A stretch of DNA of 23,363 nucleotides from Pseudomonadota bacterium (GTDB taxonomy: Bacteria > Pseudomonadota > Alphaproteobacteria > Rhizobiales > Phreatobacteraceae): contig JAEZGJ010000162.1 of NCBI GenBank assembly GCA_023416965.1, positions 1 to 23,363 of the forward strand, read 5' to 3'. Below the pieces are notes generated by a model. It was not told the DNA's origin and made no database searches. It saw only the letters and a program-made list of their open reading frames with translations. A program made the position numbers and the translations under genes. Positions 1-7,542 of the stretch are shown here, in pieces (within the stretch, counting starts at the first letter, position 1; every line of letters begins with the position of its first letter).

Positions 1-127
1 GCCTCCGGCCTGGCCTCGGGACGACGCGGTCACCCGCATGTCCCAAAGCCCCCGGCGGAGAGGGTCGCCCCCACCCGCCGGTCCTGCTCGCCCGCCTAGC
101 GATGCTCCTCGCGCAACGGTCACCCCC

Positions 128-223
128 GGCGCGGATGCGCCTTGAGGGCCCGAAGGGGCGGTGTTCCCGGCGACGCCCCTGGCGGACGGGCTGGTGACCC
201 GATCCACCAAGGGAACCGCCCCT
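128..223. other. Stem-loop cluster, possible structured RNA or terminator
   Basis: A perfect 5-bp stem with a 4-base loop lies at 128-141 (GGCGC-GGAT-GCGCC). Next to it, AGGGGCGGTGTTCCC at 154-168 pairs with GGGAACCGCCCCT at 211-223, apart from a 2-base bulge. Inside this long stem are two small helices: GGC/GCC at 169-171/175-177 and CGGG/CCCG at 187-190/198-201. The layout is a closed stem with two inner arms, as in many structured RNAs, but I match it to no named family. No T-run follows, so a classical terminator is not shown. Confidence 0.3.
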
Positions 224-463
224 CCGCCCCATCATCCGCACCACCGGACGATGCCTCGACGAGGACGGAAGGTGGGGGAAGCATGCGGGAGGCTGGGGAT
301 GTGGGGAGAAGTCTTGGCGACGCGGGAGGGTGGAGGCGCGGAAAGGCGCTGGGGATCAGGGGGTTGGGTGTCGGATGAGGATGCGAGGGCGCCGGAGTTG
401 TCCCCTCACGGAGGGGCGGCCCGCAGGTCGCGACATCGGGCCGTGGTCACACGAACCACCACC

Positions 464-555
464 CGTCATGCCCGGGCTTGTCCCGGGCATCCACGAATTC
501 CCCTGAGGCCGTGGTGGTCAAGTCGTGGATGCCCGCCACAAGGGCGGGCATGACG
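464..555. repeat. Two-hairpin palindromic intergenic repeat
   Basis: Two 33-base arms (464-496 and 523-555) are inverted copies of each other, separated by 26 bases. Each arm also folds on itself: GCCCGGG-CTTGT-CCCGGGC on the left and GCCCGCC-ACAAG-GGCGGGC on the right. The arms differ only at positions where both sides of the small hairpin changed together, so each hairpin remains fully paired. Palindromes built on CGTCATGCCCGGG and GGCATCCACGA are, to my knowledge, frequent between genes in Hyphomicrobiales genomes. Role unknown; transcript ends, mRNA stability or REP-like mobility are possible. Confidence 0.75.
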
Positions 556-592
556 GTCGAGGAACCTGAGCGGCACCGCCCCATCGGCTGAT

Positions 593-895
593 CCCTCTCC
601 CCATGTGGGAGAGGGTGCCCGCGTCAGCGGGCGGGTGTGGGGTGGAGCGCGCCCCCTCATCCGGCGGATAGCATCGAGCGAACGCGAGATGCGTTCGCAT
701 CCCGCTATGCGGCGCCACCTTCTCCCACAAGGGGAGAAGGAGCGCGTGTCCGGTGTCCGCAGGCACACCCCACCTGTCCCCGCCGGGGAGAGGAAAGGCC
801 GCAGGCCGGGTGAGGGGGCTTTGCCTCGCCGTTCCCGCACACTCCCCCTCACCCGCCTCGCTCACGCTCGTCGACCTCTCCCCGCCGGGGAGAGG
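593..895. repeat. Cluster of CTCTCCCC-type palindromic repeats
   Basis: Successive hairpins are readable: CCCTCTCCC/GGGAGAGGG (593-615, 5-base loop), GCCCGC/GCGGGC (617-632), GCGAACGC/GCGTTCGC (678-698), CCTTCTCCC/GGGAGAAGG (718-740) and CCTCTCCCC/GGGGAGAGG (875-895). A further CCCCGCCGGGG core lies near 779-789. Related words such as GGGTGAGGGG recur between them on both strands. This is a mosaic of short intergenic repeats of a kind common in Hyphomicrobiales. Open reading frames across it give low-complexity translations and are not called as genes. Confidence 0.65.
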
Positions 896-1128
896 TGATT
901 GGAGCCCTGCCCGCCGCGAAGAGGTGAGTTCGAGGCCGCTGTGCTGTCCCGTCGTCTCCACCCCCACGCCTCCCGTTTCCGAGCCCCGACAGGCCGGTTA
1001 GGCGGCGAGGGTTGCCGGCTACAGCCGTTCCAGCACGATGCGGCCCCCGTGCCACAGCAGCAGGCCCAACGGGCGGCGCGATTGATGATCCAGTTGCCCC
1101 CGGGCCGGTGCCGCCGTTTCCCGCCGCC

Positions 1129-2772
1129 TCAGCCCTCCGCGGCGACCTCGCCCTTCTCGATCAGCATCTCGCGGATGAGCTTCTTCGGTACCTTGCCGTA
1201 GCCCGACTTCGGAAGCTCCTCCCAGACGAAGACCTGGCGGGGCATCTTGTAGCGGGAGAGCTTGCCGTCGAGGTGCCGGAGGATGTCGCCCTCGGCGACG
1301 CTCGCCCCCGGCCGCGCCACCAGCACGGCGACGCCGGCCTCGCCCCAGCGCCGGTCGGGCACGCCGAGCACCGCCACCTCGGCCACCGCGGGATGGGTGA
1401 GGATCACCTCCTCGATCTCGCGCGGATAGACGTTGGACCCGCCGGATATGTACATGTCGGAGGCCCGGCCGGTGATGTAGACATAGCCCTCCTCGTCCCT
1501 GTGGCCGAGGTCGCCGGTGCGGAAGAAGCCGTCGCGGAACGACTTGGCATTGGCCTCCGGATTGTCGAAATAGCCGGCAAAGACCGCCGGCCCGGCGACG
1601 CAGATTTCCCCCGTCTCGAAGGGCGCGAGTTCGCGGCCGGCCTCGTCGAGGATGCGCACGTCCATGGCGGTGCGCGGGAAGCCGCAGGTGCCGATGCGGC
1701 CCTGCACGGCGTCGTCGGCGTCGTGCTCGCGGGTGGGGAAGACGGTGATGTTGCCGGTCACCTCGCCGAGGCCGAAATATTGCACGATGCACTTGCCGAG
1801 GCGCTTCAGCGCCATCTGCTGGTCGGCCCGGTACATGGGCGAGCCGGCATAGATGACGTGTTTCAGGCTCGAATGGTCGTGCCGGTCGGCAGCCTCGTGG
1901 CCGGCGAGCATGGTGAGGATGGTGGGCACCGTGAACAAGTTGGTGACGCGGTGCTCCTCGATGAGGCGGAAGGCCTCCTCGCAATCGAGCCGTTCGCTGG
2001 AGAGGAGGACGGTGCGGGCGCCGCGGGCGACCTGGGTGAGCTGGTGGATGCCGGCGCCGTGGGAGAGCGGGGCGACGACCAGGGAGGCGTCGTGCTCGCT
2101 CGTGCCGGGCACCAGGTCGGCCAGGTGGTTGGTGACGACGAAGCCCATCTGGCCGTGGGTGAGGACGGCGGCCTTGGGGCGGCCTGTGGTCCCTGAGGTG
2201 AAGAAGAACCAGCAGGGATCGTCATAGTCGACCGTGGCGACGCAGCCGCGCGATCCGTGCCGCTCGCCCTCGGCGACCAGCCCTTCCCAGTCGACGGCGG
2301 CGAAGGCCGCCTCGCCGATGGAGATGGTGAGCGCGAGGTCGGGATCGCTCTCCTTCACGGCGGCGGCGTGGCCCTCGAAGATGCTCTCGCAGATCAGCGC
2401 CTTGGCCCGCGCCGCGGCGGCGATATAGGCGACCTCCTGATGGGTGTTGCGGAAGTTGGTCGGCACCCAGATGGCGCCGATCGTCCAGACCGCGAACATG
2501 GCCTCGAACATGGCGTTGCCGTTGCGCGACTGGCAGACGACCCGGTCGCCCTTGCCGATGCCGCGGGCGCGCAGGGCGAAGGCGGCGGCATTCACCCGCG
2601 CCGCCATCTCGCCCCATGTCCAGATGCGGTCGCGCCAGACGAGGCCCGGCCGGCCGGGCAGGCGCCGGGCGGTGCCGTGAAGCAGGTCGGCGAGGTTCAT
2701 CACCCGCCGCGACATGGGCGCGGGGATCATGGTGCCGTCGCTGGCGAGGCGGGGGCCGAGGATATCGGGCAT
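1129..2772 (-). CDS. Acyl-CoA synthetase (AMP-forming), class I adenylate-forming enzyme
   Basis: The 547-residue protein should activate a carboxylic acid to its acyl-adenylate with ATP and pass it to coenzyme A in the cytoplasm. The class signatures occur in order: the P-loop FTSGTTGRPK (191-200), YFGLGEVTGN (332-341), the ribose-binding Asp in RTGDLG (418-423), the hinge region GRASDMYISGGSNVYP (435-450), and the C-terminal catalytic Lys527 in GYGKVPKK. The length is normal for a medium/long-chain or aromatic acyl-CoA ligase; the substrate cannot be read from sequence. The first ATG was chosen; later in-frame ATGs (residues 15, 20, 25) are possible because no strong ribosome binding site is visible. 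The gene follows olsB by 86 bases on the same strand, but two inverted repeats in the gap suggest it has its own control. Confidence 0.9.
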   Translation of the reverse strand: MPDILGPRLASDGTMIPAPMSRRVMNLADLLHGTARRLPGRPGLVWRDRIWTWGEMAARVNAAAFALRARGIGKGDRVVCQSRNGNAMFEAMFAVWTIGAIWVPTNFRNTHQEVAYIAAAARAKALICESIFEGHAAAVKESDPDLALTISIGEAAFAAVDWEGLVAEGERHGSRGCVATVDYDDPCWFFFTSGTTGRPKAAVLTHGQMGFVVTNHLADLVPGTSEHDASLVVAPLSHGAGIHQLTQVARGARTVLLSSERLDCEEAFRLIEEHRVTNLFTVPTILTMLAGHEAADRHDHSSLKHVIYAGSPMYRADQQMALKRLGKCIVQYFGLGEVTGNITVFPTREHDADDAVQGRIGTCGFPRTAMDVRILDEAGRELAPFETGEICVAGPAVFAGYFDNPEANAKSFRDGFFRTGDLGHRDEEGYVYITGRASDMYISGGSNVYPREIEEVILTHPAVAEVAVLGVPDRRWGEAGVAVLVARPGASVAEGDILRHLDGKLSRYKMPRQVFVWEELPKSGYGKVPKKLIREMLIEKGEVAAEG

Positions 2773-2784
2773 GGCAGGCGTTTC

Positions 2785-2805
2785 CGTTCCGTCTTTTGCG
2801 GAACG
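2785..2805. promoter_or_regulatory. Inverted repeat in the leader of the acyl-CoA synthetase gene
   Basis: CGTTCCG (2785-2791) and CGGAACG (2799-2805) form perfect 7-base arms around a 7-base spacer, ending 13 bases before the minus-strand ATG at 2772. It could be a repressor operator or an mRNA hairpin near the ribosome binding region. Confidence 0.4.
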
Positions 2806-2818
2806 ATAGCACCGGCTC

Positions 2819-2838
2819 CGGCGGAGTTAACTCCGCCG
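2819..2838. promoter_or_regulatory. Perfect 20-base palindrome, candidate operator
   Basis: The half-site CGGCGGAGTT is followed directly by its exact reverse complement, with no loop bases. It sits 46 bases upstream of the acyl-CoA synthetase start and 20 bases beyond the olsB stop. Palindromes without a spacer fit dimeric repressors (for example TetR-type regulators, which often control acyl-CoA genes) better than terminators, and no T-run follows. The regulator is not in the window. Confidence 0.45.
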
Positions 2839-2858
2839 CATGGCATGCCCGGGCTGCC

Positions 2859-3815
2859 TCAGGCGGCGTGGCGGTCGGCGGTGGCGCCGAAATGGCCGAT
2901 ATAGCGCGGGTTGATGGCGCTCACCGGCAGGACGACCAGCACGTCGGTGGTGTTGAACTGGCGATCCACCACCGCGCCGTCGCCGATATAGGCGCCGAGG
3001 CGCAGATAGCCCTTCACCAGCGGCGGGAGGGCGTGGAGCGCCTTCTTGCCGTCCACGGCGTCGCGCGACAGGCGTCCCATCTCGACATGGCGGGAGGGCA
3101 GGGCGCGTGCCGCCCAGGCGGCGGGGGCGCTGGCGTGGTGATGGAGGAAGGAGAGCTCCAGCGACAGGGCGCGCGGATCGGTGCCCTCGAGGCTGGCGCA
3201 GCCGAACATGACGTCGATGCGGTGGGCGAGGACATAGGTCCAGATGCCGTGCCACAGCAGTTCCACCGTCCGCTTGTTGCGGTAGGCGGGCAGGACGCAG
3301 GAGCGGCCGAGTTCGAGGAAGCGCTTGCCGCGATGGCGCTCCAGCAGGCCGGAAATGTCGAACTCGCTGGCGGTGTAGAAGCCGCCGTGGCGGTCGGCCA
3401 CCTCCTGCCGCAGCAGGCGGTAGGTGCCGACAATGGCCGGGCGCGGGGCGCCGAAGGGCGGCCGCTCGGTCACCGCATGGTCGATGACCACCAGGTGGTC
3501 GCAGATGGCGTCGAAGGCGTCGATGTCGCGGCGGGCGAGGCGGGAGGCCCCGTCGGCGATGGCCTTCATCTCCTCGTAGAAGACGTGCCAGCGCAGCCTC
3601 TGGGCGCGGCGCACCTCGGCCGCGTTGGCGGCCAGCCGGACCTCCAGGCTGCCGATGCGGCCGAGCGTGCGCGGCAGGGCCACGGCATCGGCGCGGGGCG
3701 ACAGGCCGCCATAGGCGCGCATCATGGGAATGATCCTGCGGCCCTGGTCGGCCCAGGCGGAGGGGCGGAAATGGCTGGCAAGGCTGTTGCTGGTCCGGGC
3801 AACGGGGTCGAGCAT
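2859..3815 (-). CDS. olsB: OlsB-type ornithine N-acyltransferase (GNAT fold)
   Basis: The 318-residue protein matches the OlsB/hemolysin-like acyltransferase family, which transfers a 3-hydroxyacyl chain from acyl carrier protein to the alpha-amino group of ornithine, the first step to ornithine lipids. Recognisable segments are LRWHVFYEEM (74-83), ELGRSCVLPAYRNKRTVELL (168-187), FGCASLEGTD (204-213) and the C-terminal block PPLVKGYLRLGAYIGDGAV (264-282) followed by FNTTDVLVVLP. GAGGGA lies 6 bases before the first ATG, supporting that start; residues 1-55 look like a variable N-terminal extension. No olsA (the second acyltransferase) is nearby. Membrane-associated action is expected from the family. 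A related acyl-homoserine-lactone-synthase-like fold is a more distant alternative. Confidence 0.82.
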   Translation of the reverse strand: MLDPVARTSNSLASHFRPSAWADQGRRIIPMMRAYGGLSPRADAVALPRTLGRIGSLEVRLAANAAEVRRAQRLRWHVFYEEMKAIADGASRLARRDIDAFDAICDHLVVIDHAVTERPPFGAPRPAIVGTYRLLRQEVADRHGGFYTASEFDISGLLERHRGKRFLELGRSCVLPAYRNKRTVELLWHGIWTYVLAHRIDVMFGCASLEGTDPRALSLELSFLHHHASAPAAWAARALPSRHVEMGRLSRDAVDGKKALHALPPLVKGYLRLGAYIGDGAVVDRQFNTTDVLVVLPVSAINPRYIGHFGATADRHAA

Positions 3816-3902
3816 CGTGGGTCCCTCGACCGGAACCCTACCCGAATCGGCGGGACCGGCGTGAGAAGACCACGTGCCGCACCCGCCCGACGGCGCGATG
3901 AC

Positions 3903-3918
3903 GTCCCGACGACGGGAC
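3903..3918 (-). terminator. Hairpin after the 92-residue gene
   Basis: GTCCCG and CGGGAC form a 6-bp stem with the loop ACGA, about 20 bases past the stop of the small gene at 3937. No T-run follows, so this is at best a weak or factor-assisted terminator. Confidence 0.3.
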
Positions 3919-3936
3919 CGTGACGCCCGGGCGCCC

Positions 3937-4215
3937 TTAGTCGGCTATCTTCAGCTGCGGCGCGGTCGCGGCCTTGGCGTCCATGACCTTGTGCGCCTCG
4001 CCGAGGGCGAAGAGATAGGCGTTGGTCGCGTCCATCATGCGGTTGGAGGCTTCCGCCAGTTCGGCCAGCACCCGGGATTTCTGCGCGTCCGAGATGGCGC
4101 TGGCGCGCACCGCATTGCCGAAGGCGGCGAAGCCCGTGGTGACGGTGCGCAGGATTTCCAGCTCCGACAGGCCGTTGGGGCGCTGCATGTTCTGGCTGAC
4201 GGACACAAGCTTCAC
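3937..4215 (-). CDS. Small protein of unknown function (92 aa)
   Basis: I do not recognise a family. The predicted product is soluble and mostly helical, rich in Ala, with no membrane segment or cysteine. Its centre (about 20-75) reads like two amphipathic helices. The start is GTG at 4213-4215, preceded by GAGGGGG about 6 bases upstream, a good ribosome binding site that supports it being real. It lies between olsB and the phosphomannomutase gene on the same strand, with gaps of 121 and 78 bases. The reading frames opposite it lack such signals. Function cannot be assigned. Confidence 0.65.
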   Translation of the reverse strand: MKLVSVSQNMQRPNGLSELEILRTVTTGFAAFGNAVRASAISDAQKSRVLAELAEASNRMMDATNAYLFALGEAHKVMDAKAATAPQLKIAD

Positions 4216-4293
4216 GGAAGGCCCCCTCGCTCTCCGCCCGAAGCTGTCACGCCATGGTTAACGGGTGGTGAAGATTTACCGTCGCGTGCCCCG

Positions 4294-5793
4294 TCAGATC
4301 GTCTGGTTATAGGCGCCGACCTCGGGGTTCTCGCGCAGCACCGCGTCGACGGCCTTGAACATGTCGCGCATGCGCTGTTCGGAAACCGGGCTCTCCACCA
4401 CCACGACCAGTTCGGGCTTGTTCGAGGAAGCGCGAACCAGACCCCAGGTGCCGTCGGGCGTGCCGACGCGGACGCCGTTGACGGTGACCAGCGACGCGAT
4501 GGGCGCACCGGCAACGGTTTCGCCGGCCGCCTTCATCGCCTCGAAGCGCTTCACGACCCGCTCCACCACATCGTACTTCACCTCGTCGGCGCATTTCGGC
4601 GACATGGTGGGCGAGCCCCAGGTCTTCGGCACCTCGGCATAGAGGTCGGCCATGGACTTGGTCGGATTGCGGTCGAGCATGTCGATGACGGCGATGGCGG
4701 TGACGAGCCCGTCGTCATAGCCGCGGCCCACCGGCGCATTGAAGAAGAAGTGGCCGGACTTCTCGAAGCCGGCGAGGGCGTTCAGGTCGCGCACCCGGCG
4801 CTTGATGTAGGAATGGCCGGTCTTCCAGTAGTCGGTCCTGGCGCCGAGGCGCTTCAGCTCGGGATCGGCGTCGAACAGGCCGGTGGACTTCACGTCGACG
4901 ACGAACTGCGAGGGGCCGTGCACCCTGCAGAGGTCGCGGGCGAGCATGACGCCGATCTTGTCGGCGAAGATCTCCTCGCCATGGTTGTCGACCACGCCGC
5001 AGCGGTCGCCGTCGCCGTCGAAGCCGAGGCCGACATCGGCGCCGTGCTCCTTCACCGCCACCGCCATGGCGTGGAGCATCTTCATGTCCTCGGGGTTGGG
5101 ATTGTAGCGCGGGAAGGAATGGTCGAGCTCGGCATCGAGCGGCACCACCTCGACCCCGAGCGCCTCGAGGATCTGCGGGGCGAAGGCGCCCGCCGTGCCG
5201 TTGCCGCAGGCGGCGACCACCTTCAGCCTGCGCGTGACCTTCGGCCGGCTGGTGAGGTCACGGATGTAGCGGGCGGGAAAATCCTCGACGAAGCGGTAGG
5301 AGCCCCCGCCGACGAGGTCGAAATCGGCTTCGAGCACGATCGTCTTCAGCGCGCTCATCTCGTCGGGGCCGAAGGTGACGGGGCGCTGGGCGCCCATCTT
5401 CACGCCGGTCCAGCCGTTGTCGTTGTGGCTCGCGGTGACCATGGCGACGCAGGGCACGTCGAGCTCGAACTGGGCGAAATAGGCCATGGGCGACATGGCG
5501 AGGCCGATGTCGTGCACCTTGCAGCCCGCCGCCATCAGGCCGGTGACCAGCGCCATCTTGATGGAGGCGGAATAGCCGCGGAAGTCATGGCCGACCACGA
5601 TCTCGCGCTTCACGCCCATGCGGCCGATCAGCGTGCCGAGGCCCATGCCGACGGCCTGCACGCCCATCAGGTTCAGCTCCTCGCCGAAGAACCAGCGGGC
5701 GTCGTATTCGCGGAAGCCCGTCGGCTTCACCATGGGGAGGGATTCGTAGGCGGCCGTGTTCGGCTTCAGGCTGGCGAGCGGCTTCGGAAACAT
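4294..5793 (-). CDS. Phosphomannomutase/phosphoglucomutase
   Basis: The 499-residue enzyme belongs to the alpha-D-phosphohexomutase family, interconverting hexose 6- and 1-phosphates (mannose and/or glucose) for sugar nucleotides used in polysaccharide and envelope synthesis. All four site loops are present: the phosphoserine loop TASHNDNGWTGVKMG with Ser122, the metal loop GFDGDGDR (257-264), the sugar-binding loop EKSGH (344-348) and the phosphate-binding loop RASSNKPE (454-461). Length is typical. AGAGGCG lies about 10 bases before the ATG. It resembles ManB/AlgC-type dual-specificity enzymes; sequence alone does not separate mannose from glucose preference, so no gene symbol is given. No other sugar-nucleotide genes are nearby. 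Confidence 0.92.
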   Translation of the reverse strand: MFPKPLASLKPNTAAYESLPMVKPTGFREYDARWFFGEELNLMGVQAVGMGLGTLIGRMGVKREIVVGHDFRGYSASIKMALVTGLMAAGCKVHDIGLAMSPMAYFAQFELDVPCVAMVTASHNDNGWTGVKMGAQRPVTFGPDEMSALKTIVLEADFDLVGGGSYRFVEDFPARYIRDLTSRPKVTRRLKVVAACGNGTAGAFAPQILEALGVEVVPLDAELDHSFPRYNPNPEDMKMLHAMAVAVKEHGADVGLGFDGDGDRCGVVDNHGEEIFADKIGVMLARDLCRVHGPSQFVVDVKSTGLFDADPELKRLGARTDYWKTGHSYIKRRVRDLNALAGFEKSGHFFFNAPVGRGYDDGLVTAIAVIDMLDRNPTKSMADLYAEVPKTWGSPTMSPKCADEVKYDVVERVVKRFEAMKAAGETVAGAPIASLVTVNGVRVGTPDGTWGLVRASSNKPELVVVVESPVSEQRMRDMFKAVDAVLRENPEVGAYNQTI

Positions 5794-5885
5794 GCGTCAA
5801 GGCGCCTCTGTCGCGTCGGATGGGAGGGCGAGCCTCCTCCAGCCCTTCTAACGCGAACCCGCGGTTCTGGCCATCATGCCGCGTG

Positions 5886-7007
5886 TCAGGCGGCATTCTC
5901 CGAGGGCGCCGGCCGGCCCACCGTCATCCGCACCTTCAGGAAGCGCATGGCGCGCTGGGCGTCGGCGGGATTGATGGCCTCGTAGTCCTGGCGGGACACG
6001 GTCTCGCCGGGCTGGCCGCCGCGCCGCTTGCGCGCGCGAAGGGCGAGGGTCGCCTCCAGATGGGGATAGGCGACATCCAGCGCCCGGAAGGCGAGGGCGA
6101 TGGTGTTGACCTCGCCGGTGGCCATCTGCTGGAAGACGAAATTGCGGTCGAAGCGCAGGAAATGCGCCAGGACCTGCGACACGTCGAGGAGGCGGCCGCC
6201 GGCGAGAAGCGGGCCGAGCCCGTCGTCCAGCGGCATGGTGCCGGCCTCGATGGCGGCGATCACCCGTTCCGTGCTGCTGATATTGGCCTTGCGCTTGCGC
6301 AACTCCTCCGCGATCAGCGCCTGGGCGCGGGCCCGCAGGTTGGCGACAGTGCCGGAGGTGTCGTCTCCCTCCGCCTCCGCGGAGACGCGGGCGCAGATCA
6401 GCCCGTTGAGCTGTTCCATGACCGCGGGCGACAGGTCGCCGCGGTCGGCGAGGGCGAGGCTCAGCTCGTCGTCGTCGCGGGCGCGGGCGACGAGGCTGAG
6501 CATGCCCTTCTCGGAAATTTCCGCGCCGGCATTGCCGGAGACGGTGCGCAGCACCGTGTTGCTGCCGCGGTCGATCAGCACGTCCGTGACCCGCGCCGTC
6601 AGCGTCGGGCGGGTGGCGATGGCCTGCAGGTGCTCGTCGCTGCTCGCCTGGGCGAGGGTGATGATGTCGCCCTCGGTGAGCACGGGCGAACGGGAGAGGA
6701 CGGGGCGGGCGACCTCGATGTCGGCGTCGGAGGCGAGCGCCAGCGCCAGGCTGTGCGGCACACGCTCGCTCTCGCTCAGCGCCTCGCTGACCTGCGGCCG
6801 CTGGTGGGGCTGGAGCTTGCGGAGCACGGAATTGGCGATCTCCGAGAACAGATATTCCTCGGCGAGGGTCGGGCTGACGGTGCGGGACAGGTAGAGTTCG
6901 GCCACCCCGCGCAGCAGGGCAAGGCGCTTCTCGCTGTCCTTCTCGATGCCCAGCCGGCCCAGCTGCTCGATGAAGGCGTGCGTCTCGGTGGCGTTGGTGG
7001 CAGACAT
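5886..7007 (-). CDS. DUF2336 domain protein
   Basis: The 373-residue product resembles the alphaproteobacterial DUF2336 family, whose function is not established. The helical repeat-like core (about 85-200) contains the typical phrases ARPVLSRSPVLTEGDI (100-115), LQAIATRPTLTARVTDVLI (127-145) and a stretch on valine/arginine before SGNAGAEISEKG (157-168). Residues 225-365 form a second, charged helical part. The start at 7007 was chosen over an in-frame start at 7109 because AAAGGG lies at the right distance before it and the extra 34 residues have a non-conserved, Ala-rich look. No membrane segments are seen. Gaps to both neighbours (92 and 186 bases) suggest a single-gene transcript. Confidence 0.78.
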   Translation of the reverse strand: MSATNATETHAFIEQLGRLGIEKDSEKRLALLRGVAELYLSRTVSPTLAEEYLFSEIANSVLRKLQPHQRPQVSEALSESERVPHSLALALASDADIEVARPVLSRSPVLTEGDIITLAQASSDEHLQAIATRPTLTARVTDVLIDRGSNTVLRTVSGNAGAEISEKGMLSLVARARDDDELSLALADRGDLSPAVMEQLNGLICARVSAEAEGDDTSGTVANLRARAQALIAEELRKRKANISSTERVIAAIEAGTMPLDDGLGPLLAGGRLLDVSQVLAHFLRFDRNFVFQQMATGEVNTIALAFRALDVAYPHLEATLALRARKRRGGQPGETVSRQDYEAINPADAQRAMRFLKVRMTVGRPAPSENAA

Positions 7008-7193
7008 GATCGCCCTTTCGGCGGCGTGCGTCGGCGCGGGGGAAGCGACGGTGGCGGTTGCGGCGAACCGCAAGAGGAAACCAGTTGTCGCAGCACTATA
7101 GGCCGACAAGTGTAACCAAATAGCTGACCGTCACTGTGAAAACGGGTGAATGGCCGCCAAAGCCGCACTTTTCGACAAGCGGGGTGGCCGCGG

Positions 7194-7418
7194 TCAGGCG
7201 GCCCGCTGCAGCGGCGGGGCGATGACGTGCTGGGCCACCGACCAGGGCGCCTCGTCGAGCGTCATGACGCGGATTTCCGCCACGCGCGCGAAAAGCTGGC
7301 GGACATGGTCCTCGATGGCCACCAGCGCGCCGGTCTCGCTGCGCAGGGTCAGCCGGTCGGTCACCACCTCGAGGACGCCGCCCTGGAGGCGGGCGTAGAT
7401 GACGGGCTCCTGCGCCAT
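7194..7418 (-). CDS. Small protein of unknown function (74 aa)
   Basis: No family recognised. The sequence begins MAQEPVIYARLQGGVLEVVT and looks like a small beta-rich fold followed by a helix (about 33-48) and another strand. It has no cysteine and no membrane segment. AGAGGA, 6 bases before the ATG, is a good ribosome binding site. The longer plus-strand frame covering the same bases (7146-7577) has no comparable signal and a poor composition, so the minus-strand reading is preferred. It lies 124 bases past the end of the response regulator gene on the same strand, so co-transcription is possible but a hairpin lies between. Confidence 0.55.
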   Translation of the reverse strand: MAQEPVIYARLQGGVLEVVTDRLTLRSETGALVAIEDHVRQLFARVAEIRVMTLDEAPWSVAQHVIAPPLQRAA

Positions 7419-7513
7419 GGCGTCCTCTCTTGGGCCATGGCGCGACCGGGCCTGCCGCCGGCAGGACCCTCGCCGCGGCGGCCGCGCCGGTGGTGGGATC
7501 AGGCACTCCCAGC

Positions 7514-7535
7514 CAGGCGCGATAGGCCGCGCCTG
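7514..7535 (-). terminator. Hairpin downstream of the response regulator
   Basis: CAGGCGCG (7514-7521) and CGCGCCTG (7528-7535) form a perfect 8-bp stem with a 6-base loop, just 7 bases past the regulator stop at 7543. Its place is right for transcription termination on the minus strand, but no T-run follows. Confidence 0.45.
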
Positions 7536-7542
7536 TCGGGCT

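Larger units (their letters stand above)
1..1128. other. Long non-coding stretch rich in inverted repeats
   Basis: No open reading frame here resembles a known protein family. Those present run through palindromic repeats or are Arg/Pro/Gly-rich translations of GC-rich DNA without ribosome binding sites. The left part (about 120-225) has several stem-loops, the middle (464-555) a two-hairpin repeat, and 593-895 a cluster of CTCTCCCC/GGGGAGAGG palindromes. The first gene to the right, the acyl-CoA synthetase, ends at 1129 on the minus strand, so part of this stretch is its 3' flank. Bases 900-1128 show nothing I can name. Confidence 0.7.

Noticed and set aside
466..967. Minus-strand open frames of 128 and 149 residues
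   Set aside because: They run through the palindromic repeats (giving phrases such as SPLPGGER), lack ribosome binding sites and match no family. Such frames are common false genes in repeat regions of these genomes.
1012..2196. Plus-strand open frame of 394 residues
   Set aside because: It lies opposite the acyl-CoA synthetase gene, which has every family motif. The frame is a Gly/Ala/Asp/His-rich mirror of its codon pattern.
3874..5985. Plus-strand open frame of 703 residues
   Set aside because: It is opposite the phosphohexomutase and spans its intergenic gaps. Its composition (many His, Asp, Gly, Ala) is that of an antisense shadow in GC-rich DNA.
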